Assembly: GCF_014196455.1 (NCBI RefSeq)
Contig: NZ_JACIDS010000001.1
Span: forward strand, 248,001-312,000
Source of the DNA: Kaistia hirudinis
GTDB lineage: Bacteria > Pseudomonadota > Alphaproteobacteria > Rhizobiales > Kaistiaceae
Length of the DNA stretch: 64,000 bases
Direction: 5' to 3'
In this document: positions 30,906 through 41,029 of the stretch, piece by piece
Layout: each line of letters begins with the position of its first letter
How positions within the stretch are numbered: the stretch's first letter is position 1
Notes under the pieces: model-generated
Database searches by the model: none
Told to the model about the DNA's origin: nothing
What the model saw: only the letters and a program-made list of their open reading frames with translations
Program-made: the position numbers and the translations under genes

Positions 30906-32321
30906 TCAGCCGTCCTGCTTCTGGGCCTTGGCGAGTGTCAGCTCGAAGCATTTCTCACCCACGATTCCCGGCTTTTCGTCGTCGATGTCGAACAGCATCT
31001 TGGAGACGAGCCGAATTTCCTCGGCGGGACGTGAGAACACGACCTTCCTCGACGACGGTGTTTTGCCCGGTGGTTCGGGTAGCACCTTCGCCTTTTGCGG
31101 ATTGAACTCAATTTGGCTGTCGCTCTTCTTGATGGTGCTGCGCGCAGCGACCGATGCGATCGCCTTCCCCAAAGAGAGCGGCTTCGCATCCTCCCAGTAG
31201 TTCGACTGATCGGCGCGCGGGTGGTTCTTCCACTGGTTGGTGTAGGAAATCCAGACCCGCATACCCTCCTTCATCTTCACCAGAGACTCGAGCCAGACGT
31301 TCGATGAGGTGTCGAGCGCGCGCTTGGTCGTCGTCACCGGCAACTTGTCGGCGCGCTTGGACCGGAACTCGACGATGCCGGTGAGGATGGCGAACTGCGG
31401 ATGGTACAGCGGAATGCCATCGCCCCAGCCGGTGAGGCGGCTCTTGTCGCCGACGATCACCGCGCGGTCGTTGCAGAGGACCGTCCAGCCAGCGGTCGCC
31501 GACGAGCGATCGCGCTCGAAGCCCGAGTCGTCATCATCGTCGTTGCCGAGGCTGCGTCCGGTGTTCAAGCCGACCGTGATCGAAACCAGCACGTCGTCGA
31601 TGGTCTTCTGAAAAACGAACGGCGCCGGCCCATCGTCGCGCTCCGACACCAGCACCTCGACGAGCACCGGCTCCACGGGTTTACCGTTGAGATCGACCTT
31701 AAGGCCCCACTGGAGGAACATCGTGAAATGTTCGGCAATGGCCGTGCGGACTTCGTTTTCGAATGCCTCGTTGGCGAAGTGTCTGGAGACGCCCTCGTAT
31801 AGTTCATCCACACGGATCACTGTGCCGGGCTCGGCGAGCTTCTCGCTGGCTTCCGTCGGCTCGTTGATCGGTAGTGGGTCCCATCCCTTGGCTTCAAGCC
31901 AGGCAGAAGTGATCGGCACCTCGAAGGTGTCGTCGCCATAACGGGTCCGCACCAGCGCCTCGCGGCCCATCTTGAAGATGGCGCGTTTCATGCCGACGCC
32001 ATACATGCCGATGGTCTCGGTCTCGGAGTCACGTTCGTCGTCTGGTTCGCGGCCCATCTTGAAGGCGTAGTTCTTGGCGACCTCGCGCGGGATGCCTCCG
32101 CAATTGTCTTCGATCGAGAAGTGGTCGGCGGCGAGTTCAATCTTCACGAAATGCTGCGCGTAATCGACATTGCCGCCGTCCGCCAACCGGAGCGCACCAT
32201 CGAGACAATTGTCGAGAAGATCGAGGATCGCGTCGGCGAGATTGATGTCGCGCGTCAGCATCGACACGAAGAACCGTTTGGTCGGGCTGGCCTGCGCCTG
32301 ATCGTTGGTGGGTTTCGTCAT
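30906..32321 (-). CDS. GHKL (Hsp90/MORC-like) ATP-binding protein in the DISARM operon
   Basis: A 471-residue protein with a Bergerat ATP-binding fold. The N box is ADAILDLLDNCLDGALR (about 29-45), the G1 box is IEDNCGGIPREVAKNYAF (70-87) and the G2 box is TIGMYGVGMKRAIFKMG (103-119). The following domain (IRVDELYEGVSRHFANEAFE onward) resembles the transducer region of MORC/Hsp90-type ATPases, which act as ATP-driven dimer clamps, often on DNA. No histidine kinase dimerisation domain is seen. It lies between drmMI (60-base gap) and the methyltransferase-like gene. It is not a standard DISARM component; its role there is inferred only from position. Confidence 0.8.
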   Translation of the reverse strand: MTKPTNDQAQASPTKRFFVSMLTRDINLADAILDLLDNCLDGALRLADGGNVDYAQHFVKIELAADHFSIEDNCGGIPREVAKNYAFKMGREPDDERDSETETIGMYGVGMKRAIFKMGREALVRTRYGDDTFEVPITSAWLEAKGWDPLPINEPTEASEKLAEPGTVIRVDELYEGVSRHFANEAFENEVRTAIAEHFTMFLQWGLKVDLNGKPVEPVLVEVLVSERDDGPAPFVFQKTIDDVLVSITVGLNTGRSLGNDDDDDSGFERDRSSATAGWTVLCNDRAVIVGDKSRLTGWGDGIPLYHPQFAILTGIVEFRSKRADKLPVTTTKRALDTSSNVWLESLVKMKEGMRVWISYTNQWKNHPRADQSNYWEDAKPLSLGKAIASVAARSTIKKSDSQIEFNPQKAKVLPEPPGKTPSSRKVVFSRPAEEIRLVSKMLFDIDDEKPGIVGEKCFELTLAKAQKQDG

Positions 32322-32381
32322 TGGCAGGCTCTCTCTTTGAGACGTGCGAATACGTTGAGATCAGTCGCGATGTCAGTGGTT

Positions 32382-35300
32382 TCAGTCATCGACGGCCTCC
32401 GCTTTGACGGCGCCGGGATTGAACAGATCGCCAACATCTCTGATTGAGCGCTTCCTGCCAGACGCAGATTTCTTTTCTGCTTTGTGTGAACCCGCTTTTA
32501 CCTCTTGCGCGTGGCGCTGGCGGTTCAGCTCTGACAACCGCCTCAGCACTTCTGCGCGTGCCGCCTCCGAGATGGTGAAGCGGACACGATCGCTCTCTGG
32601 AAGGTATGGAACTTCATGGAAACCATGCTGTAGATCAAGATCGTTCCAGCCGTAAGCGCTTACGACAGCGGCATCCATTGCTATGCGCAGATCACGAAAG
32701 GTACCTATTTCTTGATCACGTTCAGTGGGATTGTGAAATATGTTGTAAGCAGCGGTAATTCCAATCTGCCGAGATGTCAGAATATCTTTTCTGAAATTGT
32801 GATATTCTTTTCCAATCGAGTCGACATCACTATTATGTCCAATAATAAACGGAAAAGTTTCAAATGAATCGGTCAGGGTGTATCGAAGGGTATCTCCGAG
32901 ACTTGAGCTTGCCTGTCGTGCCCACGAATCGTGGATTGAGCTTTGCAAGCAGGCAAAGTCCTGCCAATTCTCCACATTCAAAATTCCAAGAGAGTGTTGG
33001 AATATCTGAAGTGAATCCACCTGAGAAATAGCAAGATATTTTGTGTGTAAGCACAAAACAAAGGTCGATTTGTTCTTGCGAATTGCCTTATAAAGTGCTG
33101 GCCGCTTATCTCCATGATGCCACCAATAAATGCGATGGGCATCGCGCCGAACCGTATCGCGCTGAGGTTTGACCAGATCCCGTACTATCTTCAAAGGCTC
33201 CGGGTATTTTTCTTCGCATTCCGAGAGGGAGCGATCTCGAAAATCAATTGCCCAACGACTGGCCTCTTGCGTTGGGTTGGTATTTATATCGCTGCCGCCA
33301 ATATATCGTAGGATAACGTCGGAATTATTCGGATTTATCTGAATGAGATTGGCAGCTTCCTCCCCGGAGAGGACGAAACCATTTCCAACCAGCACGGAGC
33401 CTTGGAAGCTGCGCCCTTTGTTCGCAAGTAATGGCTTCGGATCTGTCCATCCTGATTGAACTTCAAGTGATGACGAAATTCCGGCGACGCTAGTTTCGTC
33501 GAGAAGAAATCCACCTTGCCAGGCGTCCTTTTGGACGACTACCAGTGCGGTAACTACTGCGGCGCTACCTGGCCAACGAAAGGATGAGCGCGCATAGCGA
33601 ATATGATGTGAACCGTCGGCGATAATGCTGGCTAGACCTGTTCTGCCGGTGTCCCCTTCGCCGATGGACTTGGTGGCAATGAGGCCAAAAGCCCCGCCGG
33701 GTCGCGTGATTTGATTAGCTCTAAGAAAGAAAAAGGCGCACAAATCCGCGTTCAAGCTGGCATGGGGCCAAGTTGTCGTGAATGCACGCAAGCTGCCATC
33801 ACCAAGGGCAGCTCTCATCCGCCGACCGCCTAGGAATGGTGGATTGCCAATAATGGCATCAAATCCACTTTCATCGCCCAAAAAAACCTCCGGGAATTCG
33901 AGTGGCCAATGGATGGGGCGTCGTGCAGCCCTGTCGGGTGCGTCGTTTGCAAGGTCAGCCGTTGCCTGCCGCAGCAAGCGAATCCTGGCATTTGCATCGC
34001 CGCCTGCGGCCTCGTCGGCCATGGTCGCCAGTGTCGTAATTCTTACGGAGCGATCATCGGTCAGGACGAGACCAATAAGGGCGTCGGCGATCAGCCCCGG
34101 CAGAGCGAGTTCGCTACGCGATTGAGCGTCGAGCGCTGCCATCGCCTCGACATCGCCGATGTCGCGGATGGGAATCGAGCGAAGCTGGCTGCGAAGCGCG
34201 AGCGCCTTGTCGACGGCCGACCGGATCGTCCGGCCGAAAAGGCGAAGCTGCGCCTTGCCCTTTGGCTTCATTTCCAGCTCAATGAGTTGGCCGAGATCGT
34301 GGATGCCGAGCAGGCTATCGCCGCTGCGCAGGCTGTGATCCAGGAAGCCGAAAGGTCGCCCCTTGGCGAGCGTCGTCAGCCATAGCGACAGCTTGGCGAG
34401 TTCGACCGCGAGCGGGTTTTTGTCGACGCCGTATAGGCAGCGTTCGGCGATCAGGCGGCGCGCGAGGATGGCGCGCTCCTCGGTGTCGCGCGCCAGCGGC
34501 TCGAAACCGGCCGTGTCATCCACAGGACGGATGCGGCCTTCGTCGTCGATCCGCCCGCCCGCCGCTTCCATGTTGGACCAGGCTTCGACAAGTCGGTCGG
34601 CGAGCCAGCGGCAAGCCTGCACGAGGAACGCGCCCGATCCCATCGCGGGATCGCAGACCTTGAGGTCGAGGAGTTCGTCGGCGCTCTTGAGCTTCCAATC
34701 CTCGCGCGCCGCGCCTTCGGCCGGGCCGCGATAGACGATCGGCGTCAGCGTTTCTTCGACGATCTTCTCGGTCAGGCTCTTGGGTGTGTAGTGTGTCCCG
34801 CTCTCGCGCCGGTCGGCGCCGAGGACGACGACGAAAGCGCCGGCGTGATGGACCAGAGGGTATCCCCACGGGTCCGTCCGCAAGAGTTCGGCAAAGGGTA
34901 GGATGCGGTCGCGCAGGGCCACATCACCACGGCAGACGGTGAGCAACCGTGCCGCCACGCGCTCGTCCGGTTCCCGGCCGATGGCGTTGCGAATGGCGGG
35001 CTCGGAACGCTCGCTCCGCTCCTTCAGGAGATCGACGATCCTGGCGGCGCCGTCGAGGCGCGCGGACTCGATCTCACCGAGCGCGACGCGCGCATTCTTG
35101 GCCTTGGTCGATCCGTCGAGTTCGAGCGTCACGTCATCGACGCGCTGGACCGTGCGTTCGAGGAGTCCCTCATAGACGTGACCGATCTGTTCCACGTCGA
35201 GCGCGCGGTAGGACAGCGTGCGGCCCTCGAAGGTCTGGATCGCTTCCAGCAGGAGCAAGACCGTCCGGTCGTCGATCGGCAGGGGCTCGGCGGGATCGCT

Positions 35301-36425
35301 CCGCCAGTTCGTGCCCTTCTTGCGGCCTTCGAGGAAAGGATAGCGATCCGGGTCGAAGAGCGAGCCGCCCATCGCCGGCAGTCGCAGCAGCGAATGGTCG
35401 ATACCGCCATAGACGCCACGGAACAGGGCGAGCAGCCGCGACCATGCCGAGCGGCGGCGTTCGAGTATCTCCTCGGTGTCGGCGCGCAACTGCATCCGCA
35501 GGCTGGAGAGCGCGTAGAAGGCGTCGTAGCGGGGATCGCCGAGAAGGAGCAGGCCGCGCTCTTCCGCCGCCAGCAGGAAGACGAGCCGCATCATGACCGT
35601 GAGGCCGGCCTCGTAGAGTTCCTTAGGATCGACGTCGTGCAGCAGGTCCCGGTTGCGGTCCTGGTCGGCGCGGTCGAGGGATTGGACCAGCACTTCCACC
35701 GCGCGACGGACCTGTTCGCCGAGCGCGTCGGTCACGTCATCCTGATGCTTCAGCGACCGCTCGAACAGCGCCGGCAGCCTTTCGGCTTCGGGGCCGAAGA
35801 AGCGACGAACCCCGAGCAGGCTGACGAAGGCGCGGAGCGTTTCGGGCTCTTGGCCCCAGAGGCGGGCATACCAACTGGCGAAGCTCGCGACCGCGCCGGC
35901 TGGCGCATGAACGAGCATCCAGCGTTCGCCGTTGGTTACGAGACCGATCGGGCATCCGACGGCGCGAAGCAGCGACACCATGCGGTCGCCCGGAGTCGTC
36001 GCCAGCCCGTCATAATTCCGGGTGGCGTCGAGATCGGTGTCGGGATCGTAGAGCTGGACGAGCAACAGCGGGGCGTCGTCTTGGGTCGGATTGACGATCG
36101 CGAGGTCGGGCGCGATCGTGACGCCGTGCTCGGGCAGCGACACCTTCAGCCGCTCCGGCAAAGTCGCCGCCTGGCGCAAAACCTGATCGTCGACCTCCAG
36201 GGCGCTCTGGAGAACCTCGTCGATCCACGCCGAATGGATCGCCGTCAGGTCAGCATCGACCGCATCGACCGCATCGCGCCATTCGTCATAGGCAGCGCGC
36301 AGCCGCTGCGGGCGGCCGGAAATCAAGGCTTCCAATCCCTGGGGAAGCACGTCGCGCAGCACGGGCACCGCGAGGAACGGTCCCGACACCTCGATGAGGT
36401 TGAGCCAGTCGTGGTTGGTGCTCAT
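32382..36425 (-). CDS. drmMI: DISARM adenine-specific DNA methyltransferase DrmMI
   Basis: A 1347-residue Eco57I/PglX-like N6-adenine methylase that marks host DNA. SAM motif I is DPAMGSGAFLVQACRWLAD (around 595); catalytic motif IV is FDAIIGNPPFLGGRRM (NPPF around 860). The first 450 residues are the large N-terminal region typical of the family. Past the catalytic part, about 32650-33800, the DNA is clearly richer in A and T than the rest; this part should hold the target-recognition domain. ATG at 36425 shares one base with the drmD stop (TGATG); a TTG just before it is less likely. Confidence 0.92.
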   Translation of the reverse strand: MSTNHDWLNLIEVSGPFLAVPVLRDVLPQGLEALISGRPQRLRAAYDEWRDAVDAVDADLTAIHSAWIDEVLQSALEVDDQVLRQAATLPERLKVSLPEHGVTIAPDLAIVNPTQDDAPLLLVQLYDPDTDLDATRNYDGLATTPGDRMVSLLRAVGCPIGLVTNGERWMLVHAPAGAVASFASWYARLWGQEPETLRAFVSLLGVRRFFGPEAERLPALFERSLKHQDDVTDALGEQVRRAVEVLVQSLDRADQDRNRDLLHDVDPKELYEAGLTVMMRLVFLLAAEERGLLLLGDPRYDAFYALSSLRMQLRADTEEILERRRSAWSRLLALFRGVYGGIDHSLLRLPAMGGSLFDPDRYPFLEGRKKGTNWRSDPAEPLPIDDRTVLLLLEAIQTFEGRTLSYRALDVEQIGHVYEGLLERTVQRVDDVTLELDGSTKAKNARVALGEIESARLDGAARIVDLLKERSERSEPAIRNAIGREPDERVAARLLTVCRGDVALRDRILPFAELLRTDPWGYPLVHHAGAFVVVLGADRRESGTHYTPKSLTEKIVEETLTPIVYRGPAEGAAREDWKLKSADELLDLKVCDPAMGSGAFLVQACRWLADRLVEAWSNMEAAGGRIDDEGRIRPVDDTAGFEPLARDTEERAILARRLIAERCLYGVDKNPLAVELAKLSLWLTTLAKGRPFGFLDHSLRSGDSLLGIHDLGQLIELEMKPKGKAQLRLFGRTIRSAVDKALALRSQLRSIPIRDIGDVEAMAALDAQSRSELALPGLIADALIGLVLTDDRSVRITTLATMADEAAGGDANARIRLLRQATADLANDAPDRAARRPIHWPLEFPEVFLGDESGFDAIIGNPPFLGGRRMRAALGDGSLRAFTTTWPHASLNADLCAFFFLRANQITRPGGAFGLIATKSIGEGDTGRTGLASIIADGSHHIRYARSSFRWPGSAAVVTALVVVQKDAWQGGFLLDETSVAGISSSLEVQSGWTDPKPLLANKGRSFQGSVLVGNGFVLSGEEAANLIQINPNNSDVILRYIGGSDINTNPTQEASRWAIDFRDRSLSECEEKYPEPLKIVRDLVKPQRDTVRRDAHRIYWWHHGDKRPALYKAIRKNKSTFVLCLHTKYLAISQVDSLQIFQHSLGILNVENWQDFACLQSSIHDSWARQASSSLGDTLRYTLTDSFETFPFIIGHNSDVDSIGKEYHNFRKDILTSRQIGITAAYNIFHNPTERDQEIGTFRDLRIAMDAAVVSAYGWNDLDLQHGFHEVPYLPESDRVRFTISEAARAEVLRRLSELNRQRHAQEVKAGSHKAEKKSASGRKRSIRDVGDLFNPGAVKAEAVDD

Positions 36426-39400
36426 CAAGGCTGCCCCTTCGTCAAGGACTCGGGCACGAGCAGGATGACCGCGACGGGAAAAGTGTGGTCCCGGACATTG
36501 GAATACCTGTTCTCGATGGCGCGCACCTCTTGCTCCCGTTCCAGCGGAATACGGGCGAGGCGCGCTTCGAGAGCCGCGTGATCGCGTCGGAGCTGGGTGC
36601 GCTCGTCCTCGGAGAAGAGCGAGAGCTGTTGCGGCTCGCGGTCGGCGACGAGTTCGGCCCGCAGGGCCTTGTCGAGATCGTCGAGCACCTGCCGGATATC
36701 GTCGCTCTCCCGTTCCTTACGGGTGTCGATCGAATTGGACAGGAAGCGCAGGCGGTCCTTGGAGCGTGCATCGACCGATCCCAACACTGAGTCACGCTGC
36801 TTATCGAAGCGCGTGCGCAGCGCCGCGAAGGTCGTATCAGGCAAGACGGCGGGGGAGGAATCCTGGAGCCATCGACGCACCTCTGTCACGCGGTCTTCGC
36901 GGCGGAAGCCGGTGTCACGCAGATAACCGCCGGCCTCGGTGAGTTCCTCGTGCAGGCGATGATGGCTGCCGCCGGTGATGACCAATCGAGAAACCACGAT
37001 GACGGCAGGGCCTTCGATCTGGCCGTCGGGTAAAGACCGGGCGGAGACGCGGTGAATCTTCTTCACGTCGTCCCGCGCCCAGATTTCGGCGCGCAACAGG
37101 CGCAGGCTCATCTGGACGAGAGGGTGATTGAGATGCACCAGGACGACGTCATCGCGCCCCTTCGCCACATCATGGTCGAACGTGATGGGGCGGACCTTCT
37201 TCGTATAGGGATGCTCCAGACCTTCCAGGCACCGCGTCCATGAACCGGACAGCGCCGGCATGGTGAAGACGGTTCCATCTGGAGCCCCCGGCAGAGACGT
37301 GGCCCCGAGGTCCGGTTTGTCCGAAAGACGCAGTGCCGCTCTCACGGCTCGTTCGATGTGATCGGGCGTGAGATTTTGCTCGCGCTTGGTCTCGGCGAGG
37401 CGTTCGTGCAGCTTCGCGACCCGATCCCGGAGATCGCGTTCGGCTCTGACGAAGCGCCGCGATTTTTCCATGCGGGCTTCGGCCAGCCGGGTATCCAGGT
37501 CGCGCCGACGCCCCTCGATCAGGTCCGGGAGCTGTGGGGCGATGACCGGGTTGACGCTCCCCATGTCGGCCCGCATGGCGTCGAGCTTCCGAAGCGCTCG
37601 CAGGATGTCCTGTCCGTGATCGCCTTCGTCATCAACCGGATGCCAAATGACCACCTCGCTGGAGCGTTGGCCGTGACGGTCGATGCGCCCGTTCCGCTGC
37701 TCCATCACGTTAGGATTGTATGGAATTTCCAGATGGATCATCAGGTGGCAGTGGTTCTGAAGGTCGATGCCTTCGGATGCCGCGTCGGTCGCCAGCAGGA
37801 TTCTGACTGGCGATTCCGAAGGGTTGGCCTGGAACGCCGCCTTCACGGCCTCACGTTCATCGTGATCCATGCCGCCATAGATCAACGCCAGCCGATCGCC
37901 GCCGAAGCCGTGCGACACGAGCGTCTCTTGCATCCACTGCTGCGTCGTCCGGTATTCGGTGAACAGGATGACCCGCTCATTCGTCCATTCGCCGCCCTCC
38001 TGGAGATGCTCGACCAGCCACTCCAATATCGCGCGCGCCTTAGAATCCGCCCTGCGTGATGCTTGCTGCGCCCAGGAGCGCAGGCGTTCCAGCATCCGCC
38101 GCTCTTGCTCACTGGGCGGCCGGATGTGTTTGCCGGCTTCGCTGAGCGCGTCGTCTTCCGCCGCCTCGCGCAATGCGTCGTCGGCATAGTCTTCTTCGGC
38201 CTTCGATATGGCGCGGCGAAGGATGCGATCATCCAGCTTGCGCCTGGTCTGGTCGGCCGACGAACGACCTTCGATCGTCGCAATGTGCTTTTCCAGCGTC
38301 GCCGCGAACGCGGCGGGCGACGATGCGAGGCGCTTGCGCAGCAATTGGTGGACGAAGCGATCGACCGCTCGGGCGCCCCCCTCGCCATTCTCGCGTGACG
38401 ATATGTAATCGCCGAGAAGATGCCGGATCTGCCTCTCGTCATCTTCATACTTGATGGGGAGCCCTTCGAGACGCCGCACCGGGTAAAGTCGCTTGCCGTT
38501 CGCATCCACCAAGTCGCTTTTCAGCCGCCGCACCATGACCCGAGCGCGCTGGGGCTCGCTTGGCAGTACGTTTCGGGCGAAGCGTTGGTCGTCGAGCAGT
38601 TCGAGCAGAGCGGTGAACGACTCGGTGTAGCCGTCATGGGGCGTGGCGGTGAGAAACAGCTTGTGCTGGAAATGCGGCGCGAGCAGTCGCACCAAACGGG
38701 TTCGGAGGCTCTCGACCGCATAGTGCCCGACCGTGGGCGCGATGTTGTGCGCTTCGTCGATGACCAGCAGATCGAATTTTCGAGGATGGGTGACGGTGGG
38801 CGGCAGCGCGTCCCGGAACAGGCGCAGCCCTTCGCCTTGCTTCACCCAATCCATCGACGTGATGAGGAGAGGAAACGACGTCCACGGATTGGCGTGCAGG
38901 CCGCGTTCACGGCGTAGGCGCTTGACGAACTCGGTATCGACGATGCGGAAGTCGAGACCGAATTTCTCCTGCATCTCCGTGCGCCACTTCTCCTGAAGGG
39001 ACGCTGGGCACAACACCAACACAGTGCGGGCACGATGGCGCAGGAGCATTTCCTGGATCACCAGGCCGGCTTCGATCGTCTTTCCGAGGCCGACGTCATC
39101 CGCGATGAGCAGGCTGGTACGGGCCATGTCGATGGCTCGCACCAATGGATCGAGCTGGAAGTCCTCGATGCTGACGCCGCTGCGGAAAGGAGCCTGAAGA
39201 TAGGCCCTGTCGGCGTTGGTGGCGGCGCCCCATCGGACGGCATCAAGGAACGCCTGTAGGGAGGCCGGATCGTCCAAGCCGGTGATGCGCGGCAGGCCGG
39301 CTCGCTCAATGACGTGCGCGCCGGGCTCCAACTCCCAAAGGACTTCGATTTCCTCCCCGAGGGCGTCTTCGTCGATCGACGTCAATCGGATGAGGTGACG

Positions 39401-39544
39401 TTTGGGAACGCCCGGCGCGGTCGATCCACCATCGACCTCCGATACGATCCATTGCCGTCGGCGTGCTTCGACCAACTGACCGGGCTCTGGAATCGTGTGA
39501 TGAGCGATCTGAGCCGCCGCGCTGCTCGCATTCCCGACGATCAT
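36425..39544 (-). CDS. drmD: DISARM SNF2-like helicase DrmD
   Basis: A 1039-residue SNF2-family ATPase. Motif I: ADDVGLGKTIEAGLVIQEML (about 148-167); Ia: VLVLCPASLQEKWRTEM; II: LVIDEAHNIAPT (about 260); III: LFLTATPHDGY; V-VI: DAASEGIDLQNHCHLMI and MEQRNGRIDRHGQRSSE (about 615). The C-terminal 350 residues are a helical region of unknown role. DrmD defines class 1 DISARM together with DrmMI. The four-base ATGA overlap with vsr upstream and the one-base overlap with drmMI show tight translational coupling. Confidence 0.93.
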   Translation of the reverse strand: MIVGNASSAAAQIAHHTIPEPGQLVEARRRQWIVSEVDGGSTAPGVPKRHLIRLTSIDEDALGEEIEVLWELEPGAHVIERAGLPRITGLDDPASLQAFLDAVRWGAATNADRAYLQAPFRSGVSIEDFQLDPLVRAIDMARTSLLIADDVGLGKTIEAGLVIQEMLLRHRARTVLVLCPASLQEKWRTEMQEKFGLDFRIVDTEFVKRLRRERGLHANPWTSFPLLITSMDWVKQGEGLRLFRDALPPTVTHPRKFDLLVIDEAHNIAPTVGHYAVESLRTRLVRLLAPHFQHKLFLTATPHDGYTESFTALLELLDDQRFARNVLPSEPQRARVMVRRLKSDLVDANGKRLYPVRRLEGLPIKYEDDERQIRHLLGDYISSRENGEGGARAVDRFVHQLLRKRLASSPAAFAATLEKHIATIEGRSSADQTRRKLDDRILRRAISKAEEDYADDALREAAEDDALSEAGKHIRPPSEQERRMLERLRSWAQQASRRADSKARAILEWLVEHLQEGGEWTNERVILFTEYRTTQQWMQETLVSHGFGGDRLALIYGGMDHDEREAVKAAFQANPSESPVRILLATDAASEGIDLQNHCHLMIHLEIPYNPNVMEQRNGRIDRHGQRSSEVVIWHPVDDEGDHGQDILRALRKLDAMRADMGSVNPVIAPQLPDLIEGRRRDLDTRLAEARMEKSRRFVRAERDLRDRVAKLHERLAETKREQNLTPDHIERAVRAALRLSDKPDLGATSLPGAPDGTVFTMPALSGSWTRCLEGLEHPYTKKVRPITFDHDVAKGRDDVVLVHLNHPLVQMSLRLLRAEIWARDDVKKIHRVSARSLPDGQIEGPAVIVVSRLVITGGSHHRLHEELTEAGGYLRDTGFRREDRVTEVRRWLQDSSPAVLPDTTFAALRTRFDKQRDSVLGSVDARSKDRLRFLSNSIDTRKERESDDIRQVLDDLDKALRAELVADREPQQLSLFSEDERTQLRRDHAALEARLARIPLEREQEVRAIENRYSNVRDHTFPVAVILLVPESLTKGQP

Positions 39545-39966
39545 TGCAGCCCGCCCCCACCTCGAACGACGTTTTCGATGCGTTCGGCCGCTTCGCCGGC
39601 GCGCTCATGCGCCCATACGCGAATGACACGCCAACCCGAAGCACTGAGGCGTCGATCGGTATCCGCATCTCGGGCGCGATTGGCTTCGATTTTATCACGC
39701 CAAAATTGCGCGTTGCTCTTCGGCCAGGAGGCGTGCTCCGGGCATCCATGCCAGAAGCAGCCATCGACGAAGACGGCGACCCTGATGCGGGGAAACACGA
39801 TGTCGGCGACGCGCCTCGGCTTGGTCAGCAGCGGGACTTGCAAACGATAGCGTAGCCCTCGGGCATGCAGTTCCTTGCGCAGCGAGAGTTCGGCGTCGGT
39901 GCCCTTCTGCCGCACTCGAGCCATGCGAAGGCTCGCCTCATGCGACGAGGGACTTACGCGCGACAT
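39541..39966 (-). CDS. vsr: Very short patch repair endonuclease Vsr
   Basis: A 141-residue Vsr-type endonuclease, which nicks 5' of T in T:G mismatches made when 5-methylcytosine deaminates. Seen: LRKELHARGLRYRLQVPL, VADIVFPRIRVAVFVDGCFW, HGCPEHASWPKSNAQFWRDK and GWRVIRVWAHE. The catalytic Asp and His residues of the family fall in VFVDGCFWHGCPEH. Start is uncertain: ATG 39966 overlaps the end of the methylase gene by 29 bases; ATG 39924 would start just after it. Pairing with a C5-cytosine methylase is the normal context. Confidence 0.9.
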   Translation of the reverse strand: MSRVSPSSHEASLRMARVRQKGTDAELSLRKELHARGLRYRLQVPLLTKPRRVADIVFPRIRVAVFVDGCFWHGCPEHASWPKSNAQFWRDKIEANRARDADTDRRLSASGWRVIRVWAHERAGEAAERIENVVRGGGGLQ

Positions 39967-41029
39967 CCGCGGTGCCTCCCTTCGCCTGATCCTTCTGCGT
40001 TCCAACACCGAGATGCGTCACGATGCTCTGTCCGATCGCCTCGCCGAGAGCGACAGGGACCGCATTGCCGATCATCCGGCCCAACGCTTTGAAATGGGTG
40101 GGGCCATCATCTGCCACGAAGGCGTACTTCTTCGGAAAACCTTGCAGGATCGCCCCCTCCCGCAAGGAGATCGCTCGATCCTGCTCGGGATGACCGAAGC
40201 GGCCGTTGCCGAAACCATAGAATTGCGTGGTGATCGTCGGAGACGGATCTTCCCAAGTCATGCGCCCATAGACGCCCGGATAGGTGCGGCCCGTTTCTCG
40301 CCGATGGCATTCGGCGACCAGCCGCTCGGGCCAATCACGCCAAGTCCCGCCGGGACGGGAAGCTCGAATACGCTCCAGGTTCAAATCCGAAAGTCTGGAT
40401 GAAACATGGAAGGCGTCGTCGTCGTGGACGCTTCCCGCTCCGATGGCGGGCAATTTTCCGATCGCGTCTTTGACGGTTCGCGGTTTCTTGTGGGTCGGCG
40501 AGATCAGCTCGATGGGGCCAATCAGGCTCGCCAGGATGACCATACGCCGTCTGGTCTGAGGCAGCCCGTATTGGGTGCAATCCACGACGTTCTTCCAGAC
40601 TTTATAGCCCAGCCGTTGGAGGGTGGCGACGAAGTCGTCGAAGACGGCATGCTTTTCGACCAGGGGCACGTTCTCCATGGTCACGATGTCTGGGCGAACG
40701 GATTTAATGAGGCGCGCGAATTGATAGAGCAGGGGCCAGCGCGGGCTGGTGAGGGTGTCGTAGCGCTGGGAGTAGGTCGAGAACGGTTGGCATGGGGCGC
40801 AGCCAGCGAGAATCCTTATCTTCGCATCGCCATACAGCTTGTTCAGATCTGACGGTTTTACGCTCTTGATGTCCTTGGTGAGGAAGCGCGCGCCGTTATT
40901 GGCCTCGTATGGGTAGCGGCACGCCGTATCGACATCGATCCCCGCGACGACCGGGACGCCTGCTCGGATCAGGCCATGCGTCAAACCGCCAGCACCACAA
41001 AACAGGTCGATACACGCCACCTCGCTCAT
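39938..41029 (-). CDS. dcm: DNA C5-cytosine methyltransferase
   Basis: A 363-residue m5C methylase. Motif I: CIDLFCGAGGLTHGL (6-20); motif IV with the catalytic Cys: GCAPCQPFSTYSQRYD (PCQ around 78-80); motif VI: MENVPLV (around 119); motif VIII: QYGLPQTRRRMVILAS; motifs IX-X near the end: RMIGNAVPVALGEAIGQS. The target-recognition part is short. Cytosine methylases of this kind (DrmMII) belong to class 2 DISARM, while this operon otherwise has the class 1 set. Four bases overlap the HTH gene upstream (ATGA) and it overlaps vsr. Confidence 0.93.
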   Translation of the reverse strand: MSEVACIDLFCGAGGLTHGLIRAGVPVVAGIDVDTACRYPYEANNGARFLTKDIKSVKPSDLNKLYGDAKIRILAGCAPCQPFSTYSQRYDTLTSPRWPLLYQFARLIKSVRPDIVTMENVPLVEKHAVFDDFVATLQRLGYKVWKNVVDCTQYGLPQTRRRMVILASLIGPIELISPTHKKPRTVKDAIGKLPAIGAGSVHDDDAFHVSSRLSDLNLERIRASRPGGTWRDWPERLVAECHRRETGRTYPGVYGRMTWEDPSPTITTQFYGFGNGRFGHPEQDRAISLREGAILQGFPKKYAFVADDGPTHFKALGRMIGNAVPVALGEAIGQSIVTHLGVGTQKDQAKGGTADVARKSLVA

